The notes under the pieces are model-generated. The model saw nothing but the letters and a program-made list of their open reading frames with translations, was not told where the DNA came from and searched no databases. A DNA stretch of 64,000 bases, taken from contig CACFJP010000001.1 of NCBI GenBank assembly GCA_902566635.1, forward strand, positions 1-64,000, read 5' to 3'. Position numbers and translations under genes: made by a program. Positions 1-9,903 of this stretch are shown one piece after another. The stretch comes from an uncultured Bacteroidota bacterium. Its GTDB lineage: Bacteria > Bacteroidota > Bacteroidia > Flavobacteriales > Flavobacteriaceae. The stretch's first letter is position 1. The number at the start of each line of letters is the position of its first letter.

Positions 1-22
1 TTTAATAGAGCAAATAAATGTT

Positions 23-1660
<1,638 letters not shown>

Positions 1661-1665
1661 TCATT

Positions 1666-1944
1666 ATGATTTTAGAAGTTGTTAGTCCTGAGGCTACACT
1701 GTTCAGCGGAGAAGTAAACTCTGTTGCTGTTCCTGGCGCAAATGGTGTGTTTCAAGTCCTTGATAATCATGCACCGATTGTTTCAATTCTAAACCCAGGA
1801 ACTGTAAAAATAGGAGGTAAAATTTCTCTTCCAGAAGAGACAGCCCACAATTTCAAACAGCAAGGCGAGGAAACATTTTTGGAGTTACCAAACGGCGGAA
1901 CTGTCGAAATGCAACAAAACAAAATTGTGCTATTGGCAGATTAG
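1666..1944 (+). CDS. atpC: F1F0 ATP synthase subunit epsilon (short form)
   Basis: Central-stalk epsilon subunit coupling F1 to the rotating c-ring. The 92-residue product matches the N-terminal beta-sandwich (EVVSPEATLFSGEVNSVAVPG, then FQVLDNHAPIVSIL). Most bacterial epsilon subunits are about 130-140 residues; the C-terminal helical hairpin that can inhibit ATP hydrolysis is absent here, as is common in Bacteroidota. Translated directly after atpD, probably from the same transcript. Confidence 0.95.
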   Translation: MILEVVSPEATLFSGEVNSVAVPGANGVFQVLDNHAPIVSILNPGTVKIGGKISLPEETAHNFKQQGEETFLELPNGGTVEMQQNKIVLLAD

Positions 1945-1980
1945 TCCCTTTTCTTCATAATCGGACCCTATCTTTTAAAG

Positions 1981-3828
1981 ATGAAATTAAATGACATGAA
2001 AGAGGTTAACATTCATTGCATACGGCAAATTCATATTCATATCTTGGTTTATGTTTTTTTCCTTTTTTTGGTATTACAATCCCATCTGACTGCACAAGAG
2101 ACAGTTCTTGATGAAGTTATTGTCTCATCGCCTCGAATTGAACTCTCATTAAATCAACAATCCCGGTCGGTCGTAACCATCACTGCCGAAGAGATCGCTG
2201 AGAGTGGAGCAACAACTTTGATCGATGTATTAAACAATATTCCTGGGGTCGAGCTTCGAAGTCGAGGAGCGCAAGATGTGCAATCGGACATTTATATTCG
2301 TGGAGGTGGATTTGATCAGGTTCTTCTGTTGATCGATGGAATAAAGGTAGATAACCCACAAACAGGACATCACACACTCAATTCGATTGTCCCAATTGAA
2401 ATCATCGAACGAATCGAAATTCTAAAAGGAGCAGCAGGTCGTATATATGGTCAAAATGCTTTCTCAGGCGCCATAAATATCGTGACAAAAAAATCGCTAG
2501 CCGAAGGCCTAAAAGTCATGCTTGGGGGTGGCTCTTTTGACTATCAAAAGGCAGCTGTATTTGCAGCAAACCAACGTGAGTTTTCAAGTCACAGTCTATT
2601 GATCGAATCAATATCATCGGATGGCTATCGCTACAACACCGATTATAACAATCAAAACTTTTTTTGGAAATCGAGCTGGGAGACTAGTCAACAAACATTA
2701 GACCTTATTGCTAGCTTTAATAATCGACATTTTGGAGCAAATGGGTTTTATGCAAGTCCTGAAAATACAGACCAATATGAAGCGACACAAAGCAGCTTGT
2801 TGGGGGTTTCAACTTCATTTCAGCCCAATGATAAGTTGAGGGTTCAGCCGAAATTATATTGGAAACGTGGGCAAGACGAATATATATTCATAAGAAATAA
2901 CCCCAGCATTTATAGAAACCTACACATCACCAATAAGGTAGGAGGTGAAGTAAACACGACTTGGACGCACAAAGCAGGCACCACTGGAGTTGGCTTTGAG
3001 CTTGCAAGGGTCAGTATACAAAGCAATAACCTAGGCAATCACTTTCGTACGCTTATTCATGGGTATCTAGAACATCGGTATGCAAAGAAAAGTTGGGATA
3101 TTACCCCAGGACTTTCTGTAAGCCACTACACAGATCAGGACACATTCTACTATCCTGGAATCGATATTGGCTATCAAATCGCAGATCATGCAAGATTGTA
3201 TTTCAATTCTGGATACACCTATCGCATTCCAACATATACCGATTTGTATTACAACGACCCAAGCACAGAGGGTAACGAATCATTACTCCCTGAAAAATCA
3301 CTTTCGACAGAGCTCGGTTATCGCTTGCGAAAAAACAATTGGAAATTGTCCTTGTCTATTTTTCAACGGGATGCGAAGAACTATATCGATTATGTTGTAC
3401 AGCAAGAGAATGAGAAATGGAAGGCAACTAATATCGATGCGATAAAGACAAAAGGTGGGGAGTTTGACTTTATGACAATGATTGGCAGCCACAAGCTGTC
3501 ATTCGGTTATGCCTTTTTGGATGATGATGTGAATAGGGTGAGTGCGATCCTTTCTCGTTACACCATCAATTCAAGAAAACACCATATTTCTTCTCGTTGG
3601 GGTGTGCAATGGAGTCAATCAATCAACACATCTGTTTCCTATGGTTATGCCGAGCAAGCTTCAGGGTATAACTATGATGTTGTGGATGCTCATATTTGCT
3701 ATAAAAAGAATCGAATGATGTTTTCTTTGCAGGCAAATAACATCTTGAACACTGCTTATACAGAGCAAAACAATGTACCCATGCCCAAAGGACATATTTT
3801 ACTTTCACTACATTATCAGCTGTATTAG
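1981..3828 (+). CDS. TonB-dependent outer-membrane receptor, BtuB-like
   Basis: A 615-residue outer-membrane active transporter. An N-terminal hydrophobic signal segment (about residues 18-38, ending near TAQ) is followed by a plug domain (DEVIVSSPRIEL, IPGVELRSRG, IYIRGGGFDQVLLLIDGIKV, GAAGRIYGQNAFSGAINIVTKK) and a beta-barrel ending in an aromatic strand (LHYQLY). Size and plug sequence resemble vitamin or siderophore receptors of the BtuB group rather than the roughly 1000-residue SusC type. No riboswitch or substrate gene lies next to it, so the ligand is unknown. Starts at 1981 or 1996 are both possible. Its last 4 bases overlap convergent recX. Confidence 0.88.
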   Translation: MKLNDMKEVNIHCIRQIHIHILVYVFFLFLVLQSHLTAQETVLDEVIVSSPRIELSLNQQSRSVVTITAEEIAESGATTLIDVLNNIPGVELRSRGAQDVQSDIYIRGGGFDQVLLLIDGIKVDNPQTGHHTLNSIVPIEIIERIEILKGAAGRIYGQNAFSGAINIVTKKSLAEGLKVMLGGGSFDYQKAAVFAANQREFSSHSLLIESISSDGYRYNTDYNNQNFFWKSSWETSQQTLDLIASFNNRHFGANGFYASPENTDQYEATQSSLLGVSTSFQPNDKLRVQPKLYWKRGQDEYIFIRNNPSIYRNLHITNKVGGEVNTTWTHKAGTTGVGFELARVSIQSNNLGNHFRTLIHGYLEHRYAKKSWDITPGLSVSHYTDQDTFYYPGIDIGYQIADHARLYFNSGYTYRIPTYTDLYYNDPSTEGNESLLPEKSLSTELGYRLRKNNWKLSLSIFQRDAKNYIDYVVQQENEKWKATNIDAIKTKGGEFDFMTMIGSHKLSFGYAFLDDDVNRVSAILSRYTINSRKHHISSRWGVQWSQSINTSVSYGYAEQASGYNYDVVDAHICYKKNRMMFSLQANNILNTAYTEQNNVPMPKGHILLSLHYQLY

Positions 3829-4301
3829 TTGGACGTAAGTTTTCGTAAAGCACCAAAAATCAAATCATTTTCCCAACCACGATATTGAAGATACTGAACC
3901 CATTTCTTTTTTCTTTTTTCAGTTGATTCTTTCTTTTTTTTAAGTTCCTCCCAGCGTTTTTGGGCGAGCATATCAAAGGTATGTTGATAGTCCTTTTCAG
4001 AAATTTGCTTGAGTCCCTTATCAATATTATAATTTGTAATCTTTCGGAGTTTTAGTTCGTTTACAATTCTTTTTTTCCCCCATTTTTTGATTGAAAATTT
4101 GCCTCGCACATAAAGCACAGCAAAACGCGTTTCGTTGAGATAATCGTGTTGAATCAAGTGAGAGATCACAGCATCTGAGGTGTCTCCATAAGCACCGAGT
4201 TGTTGTAACTTATTTTTGACTTCCTTATGACATCTTTCTTGGTAGGCACAATATCTTTTTAGTCGAGTTTTTAGCTCCTCTATGGAATAATTCTTTCGCA
4301 T
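3825..4301 (-). CDS. recX: RecX family regulatory protein
   Basis: Small helical protein of 158 residues that in other bacteria binds RecA filaments and limits recombinase activity. The RecX pattern is visible as tandem three-helix repeats: LKRYCAYQERCHKEVKNKL, then LIQHDYLNETRFAVLYVRGKF and KKWGKKRIVNELKLRKI. The C-terminal third is very lysine-rich. It starts just after the rng terminator on the minus strand, so it depends on readthrough or its own weak promoter. recA is not in the window. Confidence 0.9.
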   Translation of the reverse strand: MRKNYSIEELKTRLKRYCAYQERCHKEVKNKLQQLGAYGDTSDAVISHLIQHDYLNETRFAVLYVRGKFSIKKWGKKRIVNELKLRKITNYNIDKGLKQISEKDYQHTFDMLAQKRWEELKKKKESTEKRKKKWVQYLQYRGWENDLIFGALRKLTSN

Positions 4302-4312
4302 GGCCTAAAATA

Positions 4313-4346
4313 AAAAAAGCGACCCAAAACATTGAGTCGCTTTTAA
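4313..4346 (-). terminator. Intrinsic terminator after rng
   Basis: Minus strand: stem AAAAGCGAC ... GTCGCTTTT followed by further Ts, placed directly after the rng stop codon and about 12 bases before the recX start. Some rng transcripts probably end here, with recX reached by readthrough. Confidence 0.8.
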
Positions 4347-5897
4347 TTAAATATGAATTACTTTACCATTATTATCAAAAAAACGGTAGTGTAGATAGGT
4401 GTAAGCATCGCGTGGGATTACTTTTATCCACTTTTTATACTTGAGATACCAATGAAAACGAACAGATTTCACTCCATGCATCAAATAAGCAGCAACAAAA
4501 GGATGCGCGTGTAAGCGTATTTTCTTGCTACTGTGCTTTGGATGATTTACAATTTTCTCCAAGTCTGCCTCAATTCGATCGAGCAGAACAATAGGAGCTT
4601 CCACTTCACCATCCTTATTAGGGTTGGGTTCCATGGTTTTGATCTCCATTTCTGGTCTCACACGCTGACGAGTCATTTGAATAAGACCAATTTTACTCGG
4701 TGGAAGAATTTTGTGTTTAGCTCTGTCAGAGTTCATTTCCTCTCGGAAGTGATCAAAGAGTTTTCTCCGATTTTCAGAACGAATCATATCGATAAAATCA
4801 ATAACAATAATACCACCCATATCGCGTAAACGTAATTGCCTTGCAATTTCGGTTGCGGCAATTAGGTTCACTTCGAGTGCAGTATCTTCTTGATTTTTAG
4901 CCTTATTTGAGCGATTCCCGCTATTGACATCAATGACGTGGAGTGCTTCAGTATGCTCGATAATTAGATAAGCACCACGACTCATTGAAACTGTGCGACC
5001 AAATGAAGATTTGATTTGTCGCTCAACTCCAAAACGCTCAAAAATGGGAGTTTCGGATTTGAATAGCTTTACAATTGACTTTTTTTCAGGAGCGATTTGA
5101 TCCAAATAATCTTTCACTTCTCCAACCATCTTTTTGTCATCGACTTGGATTCCTGTGAAGCTGTCATCAAAAATATCTCGCAATATGCTCGAAGCACGAT
5201 TGAGTTCACTCAACACTCTTGAAGGGTAGTCAACCTTTCTTATTGATTTGCAAAGGTCTAGCCAACGTTTGTGAAGTTGTTGCATATCTCGATCGAGTTC
5301 TGCCACTTTTTTTTCTTGAGCGACTGTACGAACGATCACACCAAACCCTTTAGGTTTGATACTGAGCACCAATTTTTTTAGGCGTGTTTTTTCATCTCTT
5401 GTTGGTATTTTTTGAGAGATAGAAACACGATCTGAAAATGGAATCAACACCAAATATCGACCAGCCAAGGACAACTCAGAACTAATTCTTGGCCCTTTGG
5501 TTGAAATAGGTTCTTTGATGATTTGAACCAACACAGATTGGTTAGATTGAATAGCGTCTGCAATTGCCCCGTCTTTGTGAATTTCGGGTTCTAAAGCAAA
5601 CTTTTTTAGAGAAAAATCTTTCACTTTACCTGTGCTTACACCTTTGATGAATTTAAGAAAACTGCGCACTCTGGGTCCTAGATCATGATAATGCAAAAAC
5701 GCATCTTTTTCATAACCTACATTGACAAATGCAGCATTCAATCCTGGAAGTATTTTTTTAATCTTAGCAAGAAAAACATCACCAACGTGAAATTTATTCG
5801 TACCAACTTCCTTTTGATATTCGATCAATTTCCCGTCCTTAAGCAAGGCAAAATCTACAGATGAGGATTTTGAACGAATGATTAGTTCTTTACTCAT
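4347..5897 (-). CDS. rng: Ribonuclease E/G family endoribonuclease
   Basis: Endonuclease for rRNA maturation and mRNA decay. The 516-residue product has an N-terminal S1-like RNA-binding region (KIKKILPGLNAAFVNVG, KDAFLHYHDLG) and the RNase E/G catalytic core with the two metal-binding aspartate motifs HVIDVNSGNRS and GGIIVIDFIDM, then GLIQMTRQRVRPEM. The CPxC zinc-link motif of enterobacterial RNase E/G, expected just after that last motif, is not present; the sequence runs into EIKTMEPNPN. There is no long scaffold domain as in RNase E, so RNase G is the better name. It follows HU and the small basic protein on the same strand. Confidence 0.95.
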   Translation of the reverse strand: MSKELIIRSKSSSVDFALLKDGKLIEYQKEVGTNKFHVGDVFLAKIKKILPGLNAAFVNVGYEKDAFLHYHDLGPRVRSFLKFIKGVSTGKVKDFSLKKFALEPEIHKDGAIADAIQSNQSVLVQIIKEPISTKGPRISSELSLAGRYLVLIPFSDRVSISQKIPTRDEKTRLKKLVLSIKPKGFGVIVRTVAQEKKVAELDRDMQQLHKRWLDLCKSIRKVDYPSRVLSELNRASSILRDIFDDSFTGIQVDDKKMVGEVKDYLDQIAPEKKSIVKLFKSETPIFERFGVERQIKSSFGRTVSMSRGAYLIIEHTEALHVIDVNSGNRSNKAKNQEDTALEVNLIAATEIARQLRLRDMGGIIVIDFIDMIRSENRRKLFDHFREEMNSDRAKHKILPPSKIGLIQMTRQRVRPEMEIKTMEPNPNKDGEVEAPIVLLDRIEADLEKIVNHPKHSSKKIRLHAHPFVAAYLMHGVKSVRFHWYLKYKKWIKVIPRDAYTYLHYRFFDNNGKVIHI

Positions 5898-5980
5898 AAT
5901 GATGATTTAGTTCCTTCGAATTATAAAATCCGAGGGAGGGATTAAACAAAGTTTTGCACAGGATTTGTGTGCGTCGGGGA

Positions 5981-6013
5981 AATGATTTTTGGCAGTCAAA
6001 GGCAAAAAATCAT
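5981..6013 (-). promoter_or_regulatory. Hairpin in the rng leader
   Basis: An inverted repeat (arm ATGATTTTT at 5982-5990, partner AAAAATCAT at 6005-6013, plus two G-C pairs near an 8-base loop after one mismatch) sits in the 156-base leader between the small basic protein gene and rng. No T-tract follows it on the minus strand, so it does not look like a terminator; a structured RNase G leader is one reading. Confidence 0.4.
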
Positions 6014-6053
6014 CTCATGTCAAAGATCGTGTTGGGCAATGCGGCACTGTAAC

Positions 6054-6146
6054 TTACGCTTTCTTTTTATGTCTGTTTGCGCGACTTCTTTTTTTGCGCT
6101 TGTGCGTGGCTACCTTGTGCCTTTTTCTTTTTTTACCACTTGGCAT
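6054..6146 (-). CDS. 30-residue very basic conserved-type small protein
   Basis: Reading the minus strand from 6146 gives a 30-residue product starting MPSGKKRKRHKVATHKRKKR and ending HKKKA. About 60% of its residues are Lys, Arg or His and there is one acid-free stretch throughout. It begins 24 bases after the HU stop, before rng, so it is probably co-transcribed with both. I recall near-identical short proteins in the same position in other Bacteroidota, which argues for a real gene. Composition fits an RNA- or ribosome-bound peptide; whether it is the Bacteroidota-specific ribosomal protein reported from Flavobacterium ribosomes cannot be decided here. Confidence 0.8.
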   Translation of the reverse strand: MPSGKKRKRHKVATHKRKKRSRANRHKKKA

Positions 6147-6170
6147 AGTGTGTGTTTAAAAATTAATTAA

Positions 6171-6461
6171 CTATGGTACTTCTACCTTTTCCTTAATTCG
6201 ATCAACAAAAATTTTGGCAGGCTTAAAAGCTGGGATATTTTGTGCTGGGATCGAAATGGTAACATTTTTTGATATATTTCTACCTTTTTTTTCAGCACGT
6301 GTCTTTATTATAAAACTCCCAAAACCTCGCAGATAAACATTTTCTCCTGTTTCTAGAGAATTTTTAACTTCTTTCATAAATTGCTCTATAATTGCCTGCG
6401 TTTCAATTTTTTCGACGCCAAGACGATCCGAAATTTTGGTGACAATATCTGCTTTTGTCAT
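6171..6461 (-). CDS. HU family DNA-binding protein
   Basis: Nucleoid-associated dimeric DNA-bending protein, 96 residues. It has the HU/IHF layout: N-terminal helices (MTKADIVTKISDRLGVEKIE), the dimer core GENVYLRGFGSFIIKTRAEKKGRN, and the DNA-clamping arm with the proline tip in IPAQNIPAFKPAKIF. HU and IHF subunits cannot be told apart reliably at this level in Bacteroidota. First gene of a probable HU-small protein-rng transcript. Confidence 0.96.
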   Translation of the reverse strand: MTKADIVTKISDRLGVEKIETQAIIEQFMKEVKNSLETGENVYLRGFGSFIIKTRAEKKGRNISKNVTISIPAQNIPAFKPAKIFVDRIKEKVEVP

Positions 6462-6498
6462 ATTTTTTTGTTTTGTTTTACTATAAGTTTTTGGTGAG

Positions 6499-6506
6499 CA
6501 AATATA
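6499..6506 (-). promoter_or_regulatory. Promoter -7 element for HU
   Basis: On the minus strand TATATTTG matches TAnnTTTG about 38 bases before the HU ATG. It would drive HU, the small basic protein and possibly rng. Confidence 0.6.
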
Positions 6507-6566
6507 TAAATTATAATTAAGTAAATCTCTTGCTTATCAGGTTAAAAATTAAATATCTTGCGTACA

Positions 6567-7613
6567 ATGTCAGCAAATGATCATTTTTCTATCAAAATTC
6601 AGCAATGGTATTCTGAAAATAAAAGGGATTTGCCTTGGAGACATGACAATGACCCTTACAGAGTTTGGCTTTCCGAAATTATCCTTCAACAAACACGTGT
6701 TGCCTATGGCGAGTCATATTATAATTTATTCACCACAAACTTTCCCAACGTTCATCAATTGGCTGCCGCTAGCGAAGATAAAGTATTAAAACTCTGGCAA
6801 GGATTGGGGTATTACAACAGGGCTCGTAACCTTCATAAGACTGCTATTTTAGTTGCCAATAACATGGGCGGAATTTTTCCAACAACTTATAAGGACTTGC
6901 TCGCTCTGCCTGGTGTTGGACCCTACACTGCTGCTGCAATTTCGTCAATTTGTTATCATGAACCACATGCTGTTGTTGACGGTAATGTATTTCGAGTGTT
7001 GTCTCGTTTTTTTGGAATAAAAACCCCTATTGATCAACATCAATCAAAAAAACAGTTTGAAACCCTTGCCAACGACTTGCTCGACCCTAATCAACCTGGT
7101 AACTACAATCAGGCAATTATGGAATTTGGGGCAATACAGTGTAAACCCAAATCCCCAAATTGTCATCAATGTATGTTGAATCAATCTTGTGTTGCACGAC
7201 AAACAGACAAGGTGAGTGAATACCCTTACAAGGAAAAAAATATAAAGATTAAAAAGCGATATTTCAATTATATAGTTCCTTTGCTTCCCAACAACAAAAC
7301 AGCAATCATTCAAAGAAAAGAAAAAGATATTTGGCAACATCTTTACCAATTTCCTTTGATAGAATCCAAGAGCCCATTAACTACAAAAAACATGAGTCTA
7401 CAGCAACAATTGCCAGCATGGGCTTTGTCTGACGAACTCTATCTTTTCAACCCCAAACCTTGGGTTCATCAATTAACACATCAATATATTTATGCCAGTT
7501 TTTGGATTGCACCAACAAATGCAGTTCCGCATAAAAGCATCTCAATAGCAAAGCTGACCGATTATCCAGTTTCGAGACTGATTGAACGATTCTTGCACAA
7601 GTTTTTCGTTTAG
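6567..7613 (+). CDS. mutY: A/G-specific adenine DNA glycosylase
   Basis: Removes adenine mispaired with 8-oxoguanine in base excision repair. In the 348-residue product from ATG 6567, the catalytic Glu37 sits in LSEIILQQTRV, the helix-hairpin-helix is LPGVGPYTAAA (114-124), catalytic Asp138 lies in VVDGNVFRV, and the [4Fe-4S] cysteines are at 192, 199, 202 and 208 (spacing 6-2-5). A shortened C-terminal NUDIX-like domain follows (PLLPNNKTAIIQRKEKDIW). An upstream TTG at 6558 is in frame but unnecessary. Followed by ssb-gldE-gldD, a conserved flavobacterial order. Confidence 0.97.
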   Translation: MSANDHFSIKIQQWYSENKRDLPWRHDNDPYRVWLSEIILQQTRVAYGESYYNLFTTNFPNVHQLAAASEDKVLKLWQGLGYYNRARNLHKTAILVANNMGGIFPTTYKDLLALPGVGPYTAAAISSICYHEPHAVVDGNVFRVLSRFFGIKTPIDQHQSKKQFETLANDLLDPNQPGNYNQAIMEFGAIQCKPKSPNCHQCMLNQSCVARQTDKVSEYPYKEKNIKIKKRYFNYIVPLLPNNKTAIIQRKEKDIWQHLYQFPLIESKSPLTTKNMSLQQQLPAWALSDELYLFNPKPWVHQLTHQYIYASFWIAPTNAVPHKSISIAKLTDYPVSRLIERFLHKFFV

Positions 7614-7637
7614 CTTATTTTTGATAGAAACATAGTT

Positions 7638-8039
7638 ATGAGCGGTACTTTAAATAAGGTAATGCTAATTGGTCATCTAGGTGATGAAGTCAAATTGCGA
7701 TACTTTGACAATGGGGGTTGTATTGGTCGTTTTCCATTGGCGACAAATGAAAGTTATATAAATAAGCAAACAGGAGAGCAAGTGACCAATACCGAGTGGC
7801 ACAACATTGTTTTGAGAAATAAAGCAGCTGAAACCTGCGAAAAGTATCTCAATAAAGGGGACAAGCTTTTTGTTGAAGGACGTATAAAAACACGTAAGTG
7901 GCAAGGAGATGACGGCAACCCACGATACAGTACCGAAATACATGTAGATGAATTTACGTTTTTAGGCAACCGCCCGAAAGACTCAATCCCACAAGAACAA
8001 AATCCTGCTGTAGAAGGCGACGACAATCTCCCATTCTAA
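7638..8039 (+). CDS. ssb: Single-stranded DNA-binding protein
   Basis: Tetrameric OB-fold protein coating single-stranded DNA in replication and repair. The 133-residue product has the SSB core (NKVMLIGHLGDEVKLRYF, EWHNIVLRNKAAETCEKYL, GDKLFVEGRIKTRKW) and ends in the acidic partner-binding tip GDDNLPF. The linker is short. Located between mutY and gldE. Confidence 0.97.
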   Translation: MSGTLNKVMLIGHLGDEVKLRYFDNGGCIGRFPLATNESYINKQTGEQVTNTEWHNIVLRNKAAETCEKYLNKGDKLFVEGRIKTRKWQGDDGNPRYSTEIHVDEFTFLGNRPKDSIPQEQNPAVEGDDNLPF

Positions 8040-8051
8040 TCTGAACCCGAC

Positions 8052-9353
8052 TTGTTGACAACACTTGTCTTTATTGCTGATGGAATCGACATAGATTTAT
8101 TGCTTCGATTCACACTTCTTTTCCTTCTTCTAATCAGCTCTGGATTAACTTCGGGATCAGAAGTTGCTTTTTTTGCACTTTCACCAGCCACACTCAAAGC
8201 TGCCGTTAATCACTCACAAAGGACAAATAGATTAATGGCTAAACTTCGCAAGAATCCGCAGCGATTACTGGCAACTATTTTGATTCTTAATAATCTCATA
8301 AACATCTCTATCGTCATGCTTTTTGCTAGCATGAACCATGCACTATTTATGGGGATTCCATACCCATGGCTCACCTTGCTTGTTGAGGTTGGTTTTGTCG
8401 CTGCATTTATCTTGATTTTTGGTGACATTATACCCAAGGTATATGCCAATCGAAATGCCGAATCCTTTGCGCTATTGATGGCACTTCCTTTGTTTGTCAT
8501 CGATAGATATTTGTTGTTTTTTCTCGCTGTTCCCCTGAGTAAATTCACATATTTTTTTCAAAAAAGATTGCAGAAACGTACTTCAGATTTCTCTGTAGAT
8601 CAGCTGTCAAAAGCACTTGAAATGACAGAAGATTCTGCCACTTCGAATGAAGAACAAAAACTTTTGGAAGGAATCGTCAACTTTGGAAATTTTGAAGTCA
8701 AACAAGTTATGAGACCCCGAATTGATGTATTTGCACTCAATCAAGAGGAATCTTTTAAAGATGTTTTGGAGAAAGTTGTTGATAAAGGGTATTCAAGAGT
8801 CCCTGTATACAATGAACAGATCGATATGATTTCTGGGGTATTGTATATCAAAGACTTACTGCCTCATATTCACCTAGAAAATTTTGATTGGGTATCACTT
8901 CTTCGAGAGCCGTATTTTGTCCCTGAAAATAAAAAACTAGATGATTTGCTTGTAGAGTTTCAATCAAAACGAATTCATTTGGCGGTGGTTGTCGATGAAT
9001 ATGGCGGAACTTCAGGAGTTGTTTCTCTTGAGGACGTTATTGAAGAAATTGTTGGCGAGATCAGCGATGAGTTTGACGATGATGACCTTATGTTTTCAAA
9101 GATAGATGAGAATACTTTTGTCTTGGAGGGTAAAACTTACCTGAAGGATTTTTACAGAATACTTTCCATAAAAGATTTAAAGCCTTTCGAAGACATGAAA
9201 GGGGAGTCTGAAACCTTAGCCGGATTTGTTCTTGAATATCTTGGGTATTTCCCAAAAGCAAAAACTTCTTTTTCTTTTGCTAATTGTACTTTTGTAGTCG
9301 AAGCAACTGATCGAAAACGAATCAAACAACTCAAGGTTATAAACCATAATTAA
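8052..9353 (+). CDS. gldE: GldE-like CNNM/CorC membrane protein, gliding-motility associated
   Basis: A 433-residue integral membrane protein with an N-terminal CNNM (DUF21) domain of several hydrophobic helices (LLLRFTLLFLLLISSGLTSG; SEVAFFALSPATLKA), a CBS pair (MRPRIDVFALNQ; RIHLAVVVDEYGGTSGVVSLED) and a C-terminal CorC/HlyC-type domain. In flavobacteria this family next to gldD is GldE, needed for gliding and type IX secretion. No ATG exists upstream of the first membrane helix; the reading frame is closed by the ssb stop 12 bases earlier, so initiation must be at TTG 8052 or 8055. Confidence 0.9.
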   Translation: MLTTLVFIADGIDIDLLLRFTLLFLLLISSGLTSGSEVAFFALSPATLKAAVNHSQRTNRLMAKLRKNPQRLLATILILNNLINISIVMLFASMNHALFMGIPYPWLTLLVEVGFVAAFILIFGDIIPKVYANRNAESFALLMALPLFVIDRYLLFFLAVPLSKFTYFFQKRLQKRTSDFSVDQLSKALEMTEDSATSNEEQKLLEGIVNFGNFEVKQVMRPRIDVFALNQEESFKDVLEKVVDKGYSRVPVYNEQIDMISGVLYIKDLLPHIHLENFDWVSLLREPYFVPENKKLDDLLVEFQSKRIHLAVVVDEYGGTSGVVSLEDVIEEIVGEISDEFDDDDLMFSKIDENTFVLEGKTYLKDFYRILSIKDLKPFEDMKGESETLAGFVLEYLGYFPKAKTSFSFANCTFVVEATDRKRIKQLKVINHN

Positions 9354-9363
9354 GAGCATTTCT

Positions 9364-9903
9364 GTGAAAAAACTCATTGTTTTACTTTTTATTGTTGCTT
9401 GTAATACGCCTATGCCCAAACCAAGTGGGATGTTAGCATTGAATTATCCCAAACCAAACTACCAAGCCATTGTTACAGATTGCCCATTTGATTTTGATAT
9501 CAACTCTTTATCATCAATTGACCTGAAGTCCAATTGCTTTTTTTCCTTGTCTTATCCATTAATGAAAGCAAAAGTTTATATGAGCTATTTTGACCTTCAT
9601 CAGCACAACATTGATGACTTGAATAGTGATTTTAATAATCGCCTAATCGATCATACGAGACAGCAAGCACGGATTCAAGAAAGCAGCTATCAAAGTATAG
9701 ATCAGCAGAAATATGGGCGATTTTTTCAAATCACTGCAAATGCACCATCTAACCTACATTATATGGTGACTGATCAAAAAAATCATTTTATTTCTGGCTT
9801 ATTGTTTTTTTCTGCACCCCCCAATTATGACTCCTTATATCCTGCAGTACAGTATATCAAAAATGATTTGCGACATTTGACAGAGAGCTTGACTTGGCGC
9901 TAA
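9364..9903 (+). CDS. gldD: Gliding motility lipoprotein GldD
   Basis: A 179-residue lipoprotein (KKLIVLLFIVAC with lipobox Cys near residue 13) belonging to the GldD family, required for gliding motility and protein secretion in flavobacteria. Family-like features are the MPKPSG-LNYPKPNY segment after the lipid site and the aromatic-rich globular part. It starts with GTG at 9364, 10 bases after gldE; no ATG is available nearby. Its stop overlaps the convergent metal-binding lipoprotein gene by 4 bases. Confidence 0.9.
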   Translation: MKKLIVLLFIVACNTPMPKPSGMLALNYPKPNYQAIVTDCPFDFDINSLSSIDLKSNCFFSLSYPLMKAKVYMSYFDLHQHNIDDLNSDFNNRLIDHTRQQARIQESSYQSIDQQKYGRFFQITANAPSNLHYMVTDQKNHFISGLLFFSAPPNYDSLYPAVQYIKNDLRHLTESLTWR

